A DNA stretch of 64,000 bases from Francisellaceae bacterium UBA6186 (GTDB lineage Bacteria; Pseudomonadota; Gammaproteobacteria; UBA6186; Azoamicaceae): NCBI GenBank assembly GCA_002422785.1, contig DITK01000027.1, positions 12,226 to 76,225 of the forward strand, given 5' to 3'. Made by a program: the position numbers and the translations under genes. The notes beneath the pieces were generated by a model. The model had not been told where the DNA came from, made no database searches, and saw only the letters and a program-made list of their open reading frames with translations. Positions 1 to 9,367 of the stretch are shown here, piece by piece. Position 1 is the first letter of the stretch. Every line of letters begins with the position of its first letter.

Positions 1-363
1 TTCTAAAGATTGAATAACCGAGTTAGAGTTAGAGTAAGGTTTTCCAATTAAATAAATATTGGATGATGGTAAAGATAACTCTTTAATTATCCATTCTAAC
101 AAAGAACCTGTAGTATTTAAAGTATGTTGTCCTGCGATTAAAAAATAGTTGTTTAAAACAGGCTTGTTTGGTTTTATTTTGCTCGTAATTTTTTTTAATA
201 CATCTAATAATGGAAAATGTGACAAAGATGAATATATGTTGTATTTATCAAGAGTTTTTTTGCTGGCGCAATAGTTGCTAGTGGTGATTGTGTCAAAAAG
301 AGTGAATTTATTAGCGATGAATTTTTGTTTTAATGAGTCCCTTAAGTCCCTTATGTTTTCCAT
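1..363 (-). CDS. partial unknown protein, N-terminal 121 residues
   Basis: An open frame runs from an ATG at 363 off the left edge of the window without a stop. The 121 visible residues begin MENIRDLRDSLKQKF and show no signal peptide or membrane segment. The stretch around residues 80-118 (QHTLNTTGSLLEW, then SNIYLIGKPYS) has the alternating pattern of a nucleotide-binding or Rossmann-like fold and faintly recalls adenosylhomocysteinase-type proteins; this is a weak resemblance only. The rest of the gene lies outside the window, so no function is assigned. It is transcribed in the same direction as mltD, 358 bases further on. Confidence 0.6.
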   Translation of the reverse strand, partial: MENIRDLRDSLKQKFIANKFTLFDTITTSNYCASKKTLDKYNIYSSLSHFPLLDVLKKITSKIKPNKPVLNNYFLIAGQHTLNTTGSLLEWIIKELSLPSSNIYLIGKPYSNSNSVIQSLE

Positions 364-721
364 AAATTTTAAAATCCTGTATGTCATAGTTTAATTATAA
401 AACACAAATTAATTTTTAAAAAAATTGTGTGATTGAAATTAAACAGATTTAAGATGTTTTGCAAGTAAATAATTTCAAGCGCACTATACCATTATAAACA
501 TGATTTTCAAATATACTATTTACATAGTATTTATAGTTATCACATCTGCATAATAAAATAATTGAAAAATGAAATTAATAGCAAAAATATTTTCATGTGA
601 TATTTTGTTTGCTAGCCGAAAATGTTGTAGATTACAATTACAACATTTAGCAATTTAAAATTACCGGTTAGAGATTAATGAGTAATTACTTGAATTATAG
701 GCTGGTAACATATATCAATAA
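364..721. other. intergenic region, no gene seen
   Basis: About 360 bases of very AT-rich sequence between the mltD stop and the start of the partial gene at the left edge. I see no convincing small open frame on either strand. It holds one clear inverted repeat (620-648) and would have to carry the promoter of the left-edge gene. In E. coli gloB lies next to mltD on its other side; no gloB is present in this window. Confidence 0.5.
620..648. repeat. 10-bp perfect inverted repeat, possible mltD terminator
   Basis: AAATGTTGTA at 620-629 is matched exactly by TACAACATTT at 639-648, with a 9-base loop. It lies about 75 bases past the mltD stop codon. Read on the minus strand it is followed by only a very short T run, so a rho-independent terminator is possible but not certain. 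Confidence 0.4.
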
Positions 722-1459
722 TTAAATTGGATCAAAATTTAATCCAAATTTTTTAGGATCTTTAAAAATGATAGATAATGCTAACAATTTAGGAATATAG
801 TGGCGTGTTTCTTTTGGTAGCGGTAACGACCAATAATTGGTTTTTTCCCCAACAAATTTATTGTTTTTAATAGCGCGGCTTACTCTGCCTTCTCCAGCGT
901 TATATGCAGCTAATGCTAGCAACCAATCATTATCAAATTTTTCATACAAAAATTCTAAGTAAGATAATGCAGCATGTGTGGAAGCTGCAAGATCATATCT
1001 ATTGTCGTGCATATTATTGTCTAGTTTATAAATCAAACCATAACGTTTGCCTGCAACGTAACTAATTTGCCATATACCCGTAGCTCCTTTGTGAGACACG
1101 GCTGAAGATCTATATTCACTCTCAACTATAGGTAACAAAGCTAACTCCCTGGGTAAATTTCTTTTTTCTAATTCATTTATTACGTGCTCTAAAAATGGCT
1201 TAGAGCGCTGCATTAACCTGCAAAGTTCTTTGCCTTTCAAATATAAACCAACATAATGTGCCACTAATTGTTTTTCTATTTCTAAATAAGAATTATTATC
1301 ATTATTATTTTCTGTTGATAATAAAGAATGAAAATTATAATTAATGTTCTTGGGGGCGGACTTTGGTAGCTGCATCCCAAATAGCTGATAACAATAAATA
1401 GTTGCTAAAAACAACAAAAATATTTTAGTTTTTAATAGTACCTGATATTTGTTTGGCAA
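722..1459 (-). CDS. mltD: MltD-like lytic murein transglycosylase, short form
   Basis: Cleaves the glycan strand of peptidoglycan in the periplasm. The protein (245 residues) has an N-terminal hydrophobic segment (about 13-28) that exports or anchors it, then an SLT domain: catalytic Glu113 in PIVESEYRSSA, followed by GATGIWQI and, near 185-195, AAYNAGEGRV. E. coli MltD is about 450 residues and carries C-terminal LysM repeats; here the protein ends right after the catalytic domain, so the cell-wall binding part is missing. The start is a TTG: GGAGGG lies 8 bases upstream, which supports it. The position near a YafS-like methyltransferase and rnhA-dnaQ matches the gammaproteobacterial mltD/gloB/yafS/rnhA/dnaQ neighbourhood, with gloB absent. 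Family call is firm; the MltD name rests on both motif and synteny. Confidence 0.88.
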   Translation of the reverse strand: MPNKYQVLLKTKIFLLFLATIYCYQLFGMQLPKSAPKNINYNFHSLLSTENNNDNNSYLEIEKQLVAHYVGLYLKGKELCRLMQRSKPFLEHVINELEKRNLPRELALLPIVESEYRSSAVSHKGATGIWQISYVAGKRYGLIYKLDNNMHDNRYDLAASTHAALSYLEFLYEKFDNDWLLALAAYNAGEGRVSRAIKNNKFVGEKTNYWSLPLPKETRHYIPKLLALSIIFKDPKKFGLNFDPI

Positions 1460-1467
1460 AGTAAATG

Positions 1468-1473
1468 CCCTCC
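1468..1473 (-). promoter_or_regulatory. Shine-Dalgarno that fixes the TTG start of mltD
   Basis: GGAGGG on the minus strand, 8 bases before the TTG at 1459-1457. No in-frame ATG is better placed, so the rare start codon is likely real. Confidence 0.6.
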
Positions 1474-1588
1474 ATTTGTTTTTGGTTTTTTCTGAGAAAG
1501 TAAGTTATTAGGAAAACATGTTATCAAAAACATCCTTGTAAAACAAATGTATAGCCATGCTTATTGTTTGTGGTATAAAATTTAGTAT

Positions 1589-2362
1589 ATGTATTTACCA
1601 AAAAATTACCAGAAAATGCGAGATTGGATGCAAACTGACTTGGGTGCATATGTTATACAACAAGAAACTAAAGTGCTGTGTAATTTAATAAACAATAATT
1701 TTTTTAAAAATATTTTGATAGTTGGTGAACCAAAATTTTCTTTAATAGAAGATTCATTGTTGACTGAAAGGCATAAATCAATTTATCAATTTATTTTACA
1801 TCCACGTTTAAGTGGTGACGATAAGCCATCGAAACAAACCCCAAAATCCATGATGATAGCTGGTAGACAGGATAAAATTCCAATCGAGAACGACAGTATA
1901 GATATGGTTATTTTACCTCATTCTTTAGAAATGATGGCAAATCCACACGAAATATTACGTGAAAGTCATAGAATATTACGAGCGGAAGGTAAAATTCTTA
2001 TTACCGGATTTAATTATTGTAGTCTTTGGGGGCTGTTCAGATTAATAGCTAGAATATTTGTAAAAGCACCGTGGAAAAATAATTTTCTTGCTGTAACTAA
2101 ATTGTTTGATTGGTTAGCTTTGTTAGGTTTTGATGATTCAACAGTTACATACTATTGTTATAATCTACCAATCAGTAATCAAAAAATTTTAAACAAGTTG
2201 GTTTTTTTGGAATTTATTGGTAATTTTATGCCATTCCCGTTAGGAAACATATATACTATAACTGCTTGCAAAAGGGTAATTCCGCTGACTCCAATTTTTT
2301 TAAAAAAATGGGATAATATCCACCTAAATGATGAGTTAGCTAAGTATACTTTGAAAAGTTAA
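1589..2362 (+). CDS. YafS-like class I SAM methyltransferase
   Basis: Predicted S-adenosylmethionine-dependent methyltransferase of unknown substrate. Of 257 residues, the segment around 105-140 (IDMVILPHSLEMM, then HEILRESHRILRAEGKILI) is the typical acidic/post-motif region of class I enzymes. Motif I is degenerate: the expected GxGxG is replaced by ILIVGEPKF near residue 44, which may mean weak or altered cofactor binding. The gene sits directly upstream of rnhA and divergent from mltD, exactly where gammaproteobacteria carry yafS. Gap to rnhA is 11 bases, so the two are probably co-transcribed. The function of YafS homologues is not established. Confidence 0.8.
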   Translation: MYLPKNYQKMRDWMQTDLGAYVIQQETKVLCNLINNNFFKNILIVGEPKFSLIEDSLLTERHKSIYQFILHPRLSGDDKPSKQTPKSMMIAGRQDKIPIENDSIDMVILPHSLEMMANPHEILRESHRILRAEGKILITGFNYCSLWGLFRLIARIFVKAPWKNNFLAVTKLFDWLALLGFDDSTVTYYCYNLPISNQKILNKLVFLEFIGNFMPFPLGNIYTITACKRVIPLTPIFLKKWDNIHLNDELAKYTLKS

Positions 2363-2373
2363 TATGGATAAAT

Positions 2374-2823
2374 ATGTTAAAATTTCATACTAAATCAGTA
2401 ATTATATATACAGATGGTGCTTGTAAAAACAATCCTGGGCCGGGTGGTTGGGCTGCGATTTTAATTTGTGATTCCTGTGAAAAAATTATTACTGGCTATG
2501 AACCACATACTACTAATAATCGTATGGAATTATTGTCTGTAATACATGCGTTAAATTCTTTAAAATCTTCTTGTCGTATAATTTTATACACCGATTCTCA
2601 ATATGTAAAAAATGGCATTACTATTTGGTTATCAAATTGGCGTATTAAAAATTGGCGAACTGCTAGCGGTGCTGCGGTGAAAAATCAAGATTTATGGGAA
2701 AGGCTAGATTTAATTGTAAAAAAACATGATATTTCTTGGCATTGGGTTAAAGCACATAACGGGCATCCGTTGAATGAAAGAGTAGATTTTTTAGCACGAC
2801 AGGCAATTAAATGCGACAAATAG
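2374..2823 (+). CDS. rnhA: ribonuclease HI
   Basis: Cleaves RNA in RNA-DNA hybrids during replication and R-loop removal. The 149-residue length is usual. Catalytic residues are all present: Asp14 in IYTDGAC, Glu near 52 in NRMELL, Asp near 74 in YTDSQYV, and the C-terminal His and Asp in WVKAHNGHP and ERVDFLA. Its 3' end overlaps dnaQ by 13 bases in the same direction. In E. coli these two genes are adjacent but divergent; here they form a co-directional, overlapping pair, as is common in related gammaproteobacteria. Confidence 0.96.
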   Translation: MLKFHTKSVIIYTDGACKNNPGPGGWAAILICDSCEKIITGYEPHTTNNRMELLSVIHALNSLKSSCRIILYTDSQYVKNGITIWLSNWRIKNWRTASGAAVKNQDLWERLDLIVKKHDISWHWVKAHNGHPLNERVDFLARQAIKCDK

Positions 2824-3506
2824 TATTAGACACAGAAACTACCGGACTATCTACTAAAAATGGTGATCGTATAATTGAAATAGGCTGTGTAGAGATCGTT
2901 GATCGTATTATTACCGGCAAAACTTTTCATACTTATGTTAACCCCGAGCGCCCAGTGGGATTGCATACTTTGGCAATTACTGGAATTAAAGATCAATTTT
3001 TATTAGATAAGCCAAAATTTTCTCTTATTGTCGATGATTTTTTAAAATTTATTGATAATGCAGAATTGATAATTCATAATGCCCCTTTTGATATTGATTT
3101 TATTAATAATGAACTGAAGTTATTAAATCATAATATAAAAGATATTTATCTAGAATTTAAAATAATAGATACGCTGGTATTAGCTAGAACTATGCACCCG
3201 GGACAGCGTAATAATTTAGATGCATTATGTAAGCGTTACAACATAAATATTGAAAGAGCGTTACACGGTGCTTTATTGGATGCTAATATTTTAGCAAAGC
3301 TTATTTTAAAAATGACTGCAGGGCAAATAAATTTAAATTTTGATGTGGCAGAAAATATAATAGGCAACTTAAAAGATACTAATAAAGACGTGAATATTTT
3401 AGAAAAAAAATTATTTAAAAGTAAGCATGAAAATTTAAAAATTATTTATGCTAATTTAGAAGAAGTTAATTTACATGAAAAATATATAAAAGAATTATTG
3501 AAATAA
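2811..3506 (+). CDS. dnaQ: DNA polymerase III epsilon subunit (proofreading exonuclease)
   Basis: 3'-5' exonuclease of the replicative polymerase. The DEDDh motifs are in order: Exo I DTETTGL (residues 7-13), Exo II HNAPFDIDF (about 94-102), Exo III HGALLDANIL near 157. Length 231 is close to the usual 240. The C-terminal part (from about 185) is Lys/Asn-rich and poorly conserved; it is the part that would contact the alpha subunit. It overlaps rnhA by 13 bases and is followed 3 bases later by lepA. Confidence 0.96.
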   Translation: MRQIVLDTETTGLSTKNGDRIIEIGCVEIVDRIITGKTFHTYVNPERPVGLHTLAITGIKDQFLLDKPKFSLIVDDFLKFIDNAELIIHNAPFDIDFINNELKLLNHNIKDIYLEFKIIDTLVLARTMHPGQRNNLDALCKRYNINIERALHGALLDANILAKLILKMTAGQINLNFDVAENIIGNLKDTNKDVNILEKKLFKSKHENLKIIYANLEEVNLHEKYIKELLK

Positions 3507-3509
3507 TTT

Positions 3510-5309
3510 ATGAATTACATTGACAAAATTAGAAATTTTTCCATTATTGCGCATATTGATCATGGCAAGTCGACTTTAGCTGATTGTTTTATTCAGCGTT
3601 GTGAAGGGTTATCGTTGCGTGAAATGAAATCTTGTGTTTTAGATAGTATGGATTTAGAAAGAGAAAGAGGGATTACCATTAAAGCCCAATGTGTAAGTTT
3701 GTATTATACCGCTAAAGATAAACAAATATATCAATTAAATTTAATAGATACTCCAGGGCATGTGGATTTTAGTTATGAAGTATCTAGATCTTTAGTTGCA
3801 TGCGAAGGGGCGTTGCTGGTTGTTGATGCTTCACAAGGAGTAGAAGCCCAAACAGTGGCTAATTGTTACACTGCGATTGATCAAGGTTTATATGTCCTCC
3901 CAGTACTTAATAAGATTGATTTGCCACAAGCTGATCCCGACCTGGTAGCTCAAGAAATAGAGGAAATAATAGGAATAGACGCTCATAACAGCCTCCACAT
4001 TAGTGCTAAAAATAACATTGGAATCGACCCGTTACTAGAGCAATTAGTAAGTTTGATTCCTCCACCAAAAGGTGATTGTACTTCTCAGCTGAAAGCTTTA
4101 ATAGTTGATTCGTGGTTTGATAGTTATTTAGGGGTTATATCTTTAGTTAGGGTGTTTGGTGGTGAATTAATTAAAGGGCATAAAATAAAAATGATGTCGA
4201 CTAATCATAATTATACCATAGAAGAATTAGGGATTTTCACTCCTAAAAGAGTAAAAAAAGATCGATTGAGAGCAGGTGAAGTCGGATATATAATTGCCGG
4301 AGTAAAAGATATTTATAGTGCACCAGTTGGCGATACTATAACTACTTTAGCAAATCCTGCCAAAGAGCCATTGCCAGGCTTTAAAAAAGCACAACCTAGG
4401 GTATATGCTGGAGTTTTTCCAGTCGAAACTACCGATTACGAGGCATTTAAAGATGCTTTAGGTAAATTAAAACTAAATGATTCAGCATTGTTTTATGAGC
4501 CGGAAAATTCTACTGCATTGGGCTTTGGTTTTAGATGTGGATTTTTAGGTTTATTACATATGGAAATTGTTCAAGAGCGTCTAGAAAGAGAATTCGGGAT
4601 AAATCTAATTACTACTGCTCCAACAGTAATCTATGAAGTAGTAAGCAAAAAAAATGAAATTATATACATAGATAACCCATCTAAATTTGTAGAAAATAGT
4701 ATCGAAGAAATTAGAGAGCCGATAGTGGAAGCGCATATTTTAGTACCTAAAGATTATTTGGGTAATATTATGACACTTTGTATAGAAAAGCGTGGTGTAC
4801 AAAAAAATATGCAATATGTGGGCAAACAGGTATCTTTAATTTATGAATTACCTATGAACGAAGTGGTTTTAGATTTTTTTGATAGGATTAAATCAATAAG
4901 TAAAGGGTATGCGTCATTAGATTATCATTTAACTAGATATCAAACTTCAGATTTGGTAAAATTAGATATATTAATTAATCAAGAACAAGTAGAGCCATTG
5001 GCTTTAATCGTTCATCGTAGTATTGCATATCAGCGTGGTAGGGAACTCGTGGATACTCTAAAAGAATTAATTCCAAGACAGATGTTTGAAATTGCGATAC
5101 AAGCTACCATAGGTGCTCATATAATCGCACGCAGTACGGTTAAAGCATTACGTAAAAATGTGATAGCCAAGTGTTATGGTGGTGATATAACTAGAAAGAA
5201 AAAATTATTAGAGAAACAAAAAGCTGGTAAAAAAAGGATGAAAACAATAGGAAAAGTTGATATCCCACAAGAAGCTTTTTTGGCCGTGTTAAAATTAAAA
5301 AAAGATTAA
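3510..5309 (+). CDS. lepA: elongation factor 4 (LepA)
   Basis: Ribosome-associated translational GTPase. At 599 residues it has the full family length. The G domain shows G1 [10 protein letters not shown] (14-23), switch residues RERGITI, G3 DTPGHVDF, and G4 NKIDLP. The LepA-specific C-terminal end [16 protein letters not shown] and GKKRMK is intact. First gene of the conserved run lepA-lepB-rnc-era-recO, which couples translation, protein secretion and RNA processing genes. Confidence 0.98.
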   Translation: MNYIDKIRNFSIIAHIDHGKSTLADCFIQRCEGLSLREMKSCVLDSMDLERERGITIKAQCVSLYYTAKDKQIYQLNLIDTPGHVDFSYEVSRSLVACEGALLVVDASQGVEAQTVANCYTAIDQGLYVLPVLNKIDLPQADPDLVAQEIEEIIGIDAHNSLHISAKNNIGIDPLLEQLVSLIPPPKGDCTSQLKALIVDSWFDSYLGVISLVRVFGGELIKGHKIKMMSTNHNYTIEELGIFTPKRVKKDRLRAGEVGYIIAGVKDIYSAPVGDTITTLANPAKEPLPGFKKAQPRVYAGVFPVETTDYEAFKDALGKLKLNDSALFYEPENSTALGFGFRCGFLGLLHMEIVQERLEREFGINLITTAPTVIYEVVSKKNEIIYIDNPSKFVENSIEEIREPIVEAHILVPKDYLGNIMTLCIEKRGVQKNMQYVGKQVSLIYELPMNEVVLDFFDRIKSISKGYASLDYHLTRYQTSDLVKLDILINQEQVEPLALIVHRSIAYQRGRELVDTLKELIPRQMFEIAIQATIGAHIIARSTVKALRKNVIAKCYGGDITRKKKLLEKQKAGKKRMKTIGKVDIPQEAFLAVLKLKKD

Positions 5310-5353
5310 ATAAAATTGCTGATTAAGTATAATATAATTGAAAGGATAAAATT

Positions 5354-6127
5354 ATGAATTTTGAAAAGATTTTAGTAGCTTTAACCTGCATTACAGGTAT
5401 CGTTTGGTTTATTAATAAATTTCTTAATAATAAGCGTGATCCTAACCCAATTATTATTAAAGAACAGCAAAATAATTTTATAAATATCACAGAATACGTA
5501 GCGTCTTTTTTTATTATATTTTTAATAGTTTTATTGTTTAGAACTTTTTTATTTGAAGGGTATAGAATTCCCTCTGGTTCGATGAAGCCAACATTAATTG
5601 ATGGTGATTTTATTTTGGTAAATAAATACATCTACGGGTTGCGTTTACCAATTAATCATAAAAAAATATTTACAGTTTCTGAAGTTAAAAGGGGCGATAT
5701 AATTATTTTTTGGCAAGAAAAAAGCAACAAGATTTTAATTAAACGTGCCGTAGGTTTGCCTGGCGATCATATTGTATATAAAGATCAAAATTTATATATT
5801 AACAATAATTTAATTAAAACAGCAGATATGGGCTTTACTCATGATGGTAATATGCGGGTTAATCGTAAAAAAGAATTTTTAAATTCTGTGGAACATGAAA
5901 TTTATGTCAATCCCCACGATTTTAGAATATATCCTTTTGACGATATAGTAGTTGGTAAAGATAGTTATTTTGTTATGGGTGATAATCGTGGCAACAGTGC
6001 AGATAGTAGATTTGAAGGGTTGGTCGCTGATCAGGATGTTTTAGGTAAAGCATTTTTTATTTATTTTAATTTTGATTTGAATAATTGGGTATTTCATTTT
6101 GAAAGAATGTTTACAAAAATCAAGTAA
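5354..6127 (+). CDS. lepB: signal peptidase I
   Basis: Cleaves signal peptides from exported proteins at the outer face of the inner membrane. Two hydrophobic segments (about 5-22 and 47-66) anchor it. The Ser/Lys dyad is Ser76 in RIPSGSMKPT and Lys130 in LIKRAVGLPGD; box E MGDNRGNSADSR follows near 210. Length 257 is shorter than E. coli LepB (324) but within the family range. It overlaps rnc by 29 bases. Confidence 0.97.
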   Translation: MNFEKILVALTCITGIVWFINKFLNNKRDPNPIIIKEQQNNFINITEYVASFFIIFLIVLLFRTFLFEGYRIPSGSMKPTLIDGDFILVNKYIYGLRLPINHKKIFTVSEVKRGDIIIFWQEKSNKILIKRAVGLPGDHIVYKDQNLYINNNLIKTADMGFTHDGNMRVNRKKEFLNSVEHEIYVNPHDFRIYPFDDIVVGKDSYFVMGDNRGNSADSRFEGLVADQDVLGKAFFIYFNFDLNNWVFHFERMFTKIK

Positions 6128-6815
6128 TGTTATTGAAAAATTGGGGTATAAATTTGTTAATAACAATTTATTAACTCTTGCGTTAACCCATAGTTCTTAT
6201 CATAAAACTTTAAATAACCAAAGATTAGAATTTTTAGGCGATGCCATTTTAAATTTTGTGATAGCAGAGTATTTATATGCAGAAGCTAAAAATGCTAACG
6301 AGGGTGATTTAACCATTATTAGGTCTAATTTGGTCAAAGAAGATACCTTAGCTTTAATTGCTAAAAGTTATGCTATTCAAAATATTATTATTTTGGGTTC
6401 GGGAGAACTAAAAACTGGTGGTTGCCATAAAAATTCTATTTTAGCAGATACTTTTGAGGCTATAATTGCAGCAATATACTTAGATAGTAATTTATTAACT
6501 GTAAAAAAATTAATAATTAGTTGGTATAGTGCAACTAATTATTTTCAAGCTGTCGATAAAGGCTGTTTGTTAAGTGCCGAATCATTATCTAAATCTGGAT
6601 CTAAAGATGCAAAAACTATTTTACAAGAATTACTGCATTCTAAGGGGCGTGCTTTGCCGGTTTATACCATAATAAATATTAGTGGCAAGCCGCATCATCA
6701 AACTTTTACCATTTCTTGTGTGGTAGCTGGAATTAGTGAAATTATTTATGGCGTTGGCACAAGCCGTAAAAAAGCCGAGCAAGATGCAGCAGAACAAATT
6801 TTGAGGTTATTATGA
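6099..6815 (+). CDS. rnc: ribonuclease III
   Basis: Double-strand RNA endonuclease that processes rRNA precursors and structured mRNAs. The signature QRLEFLGDAIL (about 41-51) and the second acidic site ADTFEAIIAAIYLD (about 115-128) supply the metal-binding Glu/Asp residues. A dsRNA-binding domain occupies roughly 167-236. The ATG at 6099 makes a 29-base overlap with lepB; this start gives a normal N-terminus, and there is no better in-frame ATG downstream. Ends with a 4-base ATGA overlap to era, indicating translational coupling. Confidence 0.96.
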   Translation: MKECLQKSSNVIEKLGYKFVNNNLLTLALTHSSYHKTLNNQRLEFLGDAILNFVIAEYLYAEAKNANEGDLTIIRSNLVKEDTLALIAKSYAIQNIIILGSGELKTGGCHKNSILADTFEAIIAAIYLDSNLLTVKKLIISWYSATNYFQAVDKGCLLSAESLSKSGSKDAKTILQELLHSKGRALPVYTIINISGKPHHQTFTISCVVAGISEIIYGVGTSRKKAEQDAAEQILRLL

Positions 6816-7711
6816 ATAAAGATAAAGATACTTACTGTGGCTTTGTAGCTATAATAGGCAAGTCAAATGTTGGCAAATCGACATTACTTAATAAATTGAT
6901 TGGAGAAAAAATTAGTATTACTGCCAATAGGCCACAAACCACAAGAAATAAAATTCTAGGCGTTAAAACTATTGATAATAAACAAATAATTTATATAGAC
7001 ACTCCTGGCGTATCATTAAATAATAACTCTAAATTAAATAAATTAATGAATAAAACTGCAAAATCTTCTTTTCAGGATGCCGATCTTATTATATTTATGA
7101 TAGAAGGCTTAAAGTGGAATTTAGAGGATGAAGCGGTATTGCAATCGATTATGAAACTAAAAAATAATCCTGTAGTATTTTTATTGTTAAATAAATTAGA
7201 TTTGGTAGCAGATGAAAAATTATTATTACCACAAGTACAAAATTTAATGGGTCAATATAATTTTACCGAAGTATTTCCAGTGTCTGCTCGTAAAAACATT
7301 AACTTAGATAAATTAGAAAAAGCCTTGATTAATTTTTTACCTAAATCTGTGCATTATTTTTTAGATGATAATATCACTGATAAAGACTTAAATTTTAGAA
7401 TAGCTGAAATTATCAGAGAAAAGTTAATAAAAAATTTAAGCCAAGAATTGCCATATACTACTCATGTGCAAATTGACAATATTGAAGAAAAACCAATGAT
7501 ACATCGTATTAGCGCTACAATTTGGGTGGAAAAAACAGGGCAAAAAAAAATATTAATCGGTGAAGGTGGTAATAAATTAAAAACCATAGGTACTCAAGCT
7601 AGATTAGATTTAGAAAAATTATTAAACCACAAAGTATTTTTGACTTTATTTGTGCAAGTAAAGTCAAATTGGACTAACGATAGTGATAATTTAAAAACAT
7701 TAAATATATAA
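6812..7711 (+). CDS. era: GTPase Era
   Basis: Essential GTPase that binds 16S rRNA and helps 30S assembly. G1 GKSNVGKSTL (16-25), G3 DTPG near 62, G4 NKLD near 127, and a C-terminal KH domain with the GEGGNKLKTIG loop near 250. Length 299 is typical. Coupled to rnc by a 4-base overlap and to recO by a shared base (TAATG). Confidence 0.97.
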   Translation: MNKDKDTYCGFVAIIGKSNVGKSTLLNKLIGEKISITANRPQTTRNKILGVKTIDNKQIIYIDTPGVSLNNNSKLNKLMNKTAKSSFQDADLIIFMIEGLKWNLEDEAVLQSIMKLKNNPVVFLLLNKLDLVADEKLLLPQVQNLMGQYNFTEVFPVSARKNINLDKLEKALINFLPKSVHYFLDDNITDKDLNFRIAEIIREKLIKNLSQELPYTTHVQIDNIEEKPMIHRISATIWVEKTGQKKILIGEGGNKLKTIGTQARLDLEKLLNHKVFLTLFVQVKSNWTNDSDNLKTLNI

Positions 7712-8445
7712 TGTTTGATGCGTATGTGCTGCATACTATTTGTTACCGAGAAACCAGTTTAATTATAAAGTTTTTCACCAAAGAGCAAGGTATAACTAAT
7801 TTAATCGCTAATGGTGCGAAACGAAAAAAAAGTCAATTTGCTGGTATATTACAACCATTTGTACCCTTACTTATTTATTGGAAGGATAATTCCAAAGACT
7901 TAGCAACGCTTTACAAAGCTGAAGCACTTAGTGCTCCACATAAATTATCAGGGGTTTTTTTATTTAGTTCACTATATATTAATGAATTATTATTAAAATT
8001 GTTATCGCACCATGATCCGGCTCCAGAATTATTTTTATGTTATAAGCAATTTTTAGAAAATTTAAGTAATTTAAGTAAAAACAATAATGCGTTAACTAAA
8101 CTTGAGTTGGCGAAAAATTTAAGATTTATCGAAAAAAAAATTCTGCAAGCTATTGGTTACGAATTACAATTGGACAGAGAAAGCCGTAATGGACAAACAA
8201 TTGATATTAATGCTAAATATTATTTTGATTTTGACAATGGTTTGAATTTATTTCAATTATCAACATCACAAAAACCTTGCTGGTTACCAAAACCAATAAC
8301 AATTACTGGCAAAAGCTTGCTAGCATTGCATAATAATGATTATATTGATCTTATAGAAATGCAGGAAGCAAAAATATTTATGCGTCGTATTTTAGCTAAT
8401 TTTCTAGGCGATAGAGTGCTTGCGACCAGAAAATTATTTGTTTAG
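7711..8445 (+). CDS. recO: DNA repair protein RecO
   Basis: Recombination mediator that, with RecR, loads RecA on SSB-coated DNA. The N-terminal OB-fold region begins MFDAYVLHTICYRETSLIIKF with the family pattern, and LIANGAKRKKSQFAGILQPF follows. Length 244 matches the family. No zinc-binding cysteines are evident in the C-terminal part, as in E. coli-type RecO. It ends the lepA operon; pdxJ, which commonly follows recO in this class, is absent. Confidence 0.92.
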   Translation: MFDAYVLHTICYRETSLIIKFFTKEQGITNLIANGAKRKKSQFAGILQPFVPLLIYWKDNSKDLATLYKAEALSAPHKLSGVFLFSSLYINELLLKLLSHHDPAPELFLCYKQFLENLSNLSKNNNALTKLELAKNLRFIEKKILQAIGYELQLDRESRNGQTIDINAKYYFDFDNGLNLFQLSTSQKPCWLPKPITITGKSLLALHNNDYIDLIEMQEAKIFMRRILANFLGDRVLATRKLFV

Positions 8446-8565
8446 TTATATTAATTTAATAATGTGCAACATATAAATTCATATGAATTAAAGTTGATAT
8501 TTTTTTTTTAAATAGTTACTATGCAGTTATTAATAAAATATAATTATATTTTGGGAGTTTATCTT

Positions 8566-9258
8566 ATGAAAAAATCTTTGTTAACAAAGTCAGTTATAAC
8601 GGCCGGAATTTTTGGTTTGTCTATAGCTGCAAGTACTGCTAATGCCAGTTTTGGTGATGTTAAGTTTTATGCAGGTGCAGGTTTAGATTACAATACTTAC
8701 AGACTTTCACAAGCTGCTAAAGATCATTTTAATGTACGTAATACAGCTAATGGCATGGGGCTAGCAGTTCCGGTGATTGGATTAAAATTTCATGAAAATT
8801 TCGGTTTAGAAATGGGATATAGTTTTAATAAAAAATTTAAGTTTGAAGGCGGAACAGGTGCCGCTGACAATAAAGAGACAACTAACTTTAAAGTAAAAAA
8901 TATGTATGTAGATTTGATGGGATTTATGCCATTAATTGATAGTTTTGATCTTATCGGTGGTATAGGCTTAGGTCGTTTAACAACCAAATCTGATCATCTC
9001 GATGTTATTAACGGTGCTAATAAAGGAACATTGCCATTAACTGTAAAAAATAAAACTAGCTGGCGTGTCAAACTTGGTACTCAGTACAATTGTACTGCCA
9101 ATTTAGCATTTAGAGCATTGGCTACTTACCAAAATGCTGGCAGCAAGTATCAAGTAGGTGCTGGTAATATAGGTGCCATTCCATATCCAGCTAGCAAACA
9201 AGAAAAATTAGTTAAAAATATGAAATCTATAGGCTTATCAGCTATCTATACATTTTAA
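8566..9258 (+). CDS. outer-membrane beta-barrel protein
   Basis: Predicted small outer-membrane barrel of the opacity/porin-like kind. I chose the ATG at 8566 because GGGAG lies 8 bases upstream and the product then starts with a textbook signal peptide (MKKSLLTKSVITAG, hydrophobic core, cleavage after ANA at residue 26). The mature part has alternating beta-strand patterns (VKFYAGAGLDYNTY, LEMGYSFNKKF, FDLIGGIGLGRL) and ends in an aromatic residue (AIYTF), the usual signal for outer-membrane assembly. Length 230. A gene of its own, followed by a hairpin. Possibly a surface antigen; ligand unknown. Confidence 0.85.
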   Translation: MKKSLLTKSVITAGIFGLSIAASTANASFGDVKFYAGAGLDYNTYRLSQAAKDHFNVRNTANGMGLAVPVIGLKFHENFGLEMGYSFNKKFKFEGGTGAADNKETTNFKVKNMYVDLMGFMPLIDSFDLIGGIGLGRLTTKSDHLDVINGANKGTLPLTVKNKTSWRVKLGTQYNCTANLAFRALATYQNAGSKYQVGAGNIGAIPYPASKQEKLVKNMKSIGLSAIYTF

Positions 9259-9302
9259 TTTTTACGATTTTAAATCTAGTAATTACTAAAATATAAACAC
9301 AC

Positions 9303-9329
9303 AGTACCAACATCTAAGATGTTGGTACT
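9303..9329. terminator. perfect 12-bp hairpin, probable bidirectional terminator
   Basis: AGTACCAACATC (9303-9314), loop TAA, then GATGTTGGTACT (9318-9329), a perfect stem. It sits between two convergent genes, the barrel protein and the argD-type gene. The downstream T run is weak on the plus strand (TCTTGATTATT); on the minus strand the stem is followed by GTGTGTTTATATTTT. Confidence 0.6.
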
Positions 9330-9367
9330 TCTTGATTATTAAATAAACATAAATAATTAAATAATAA

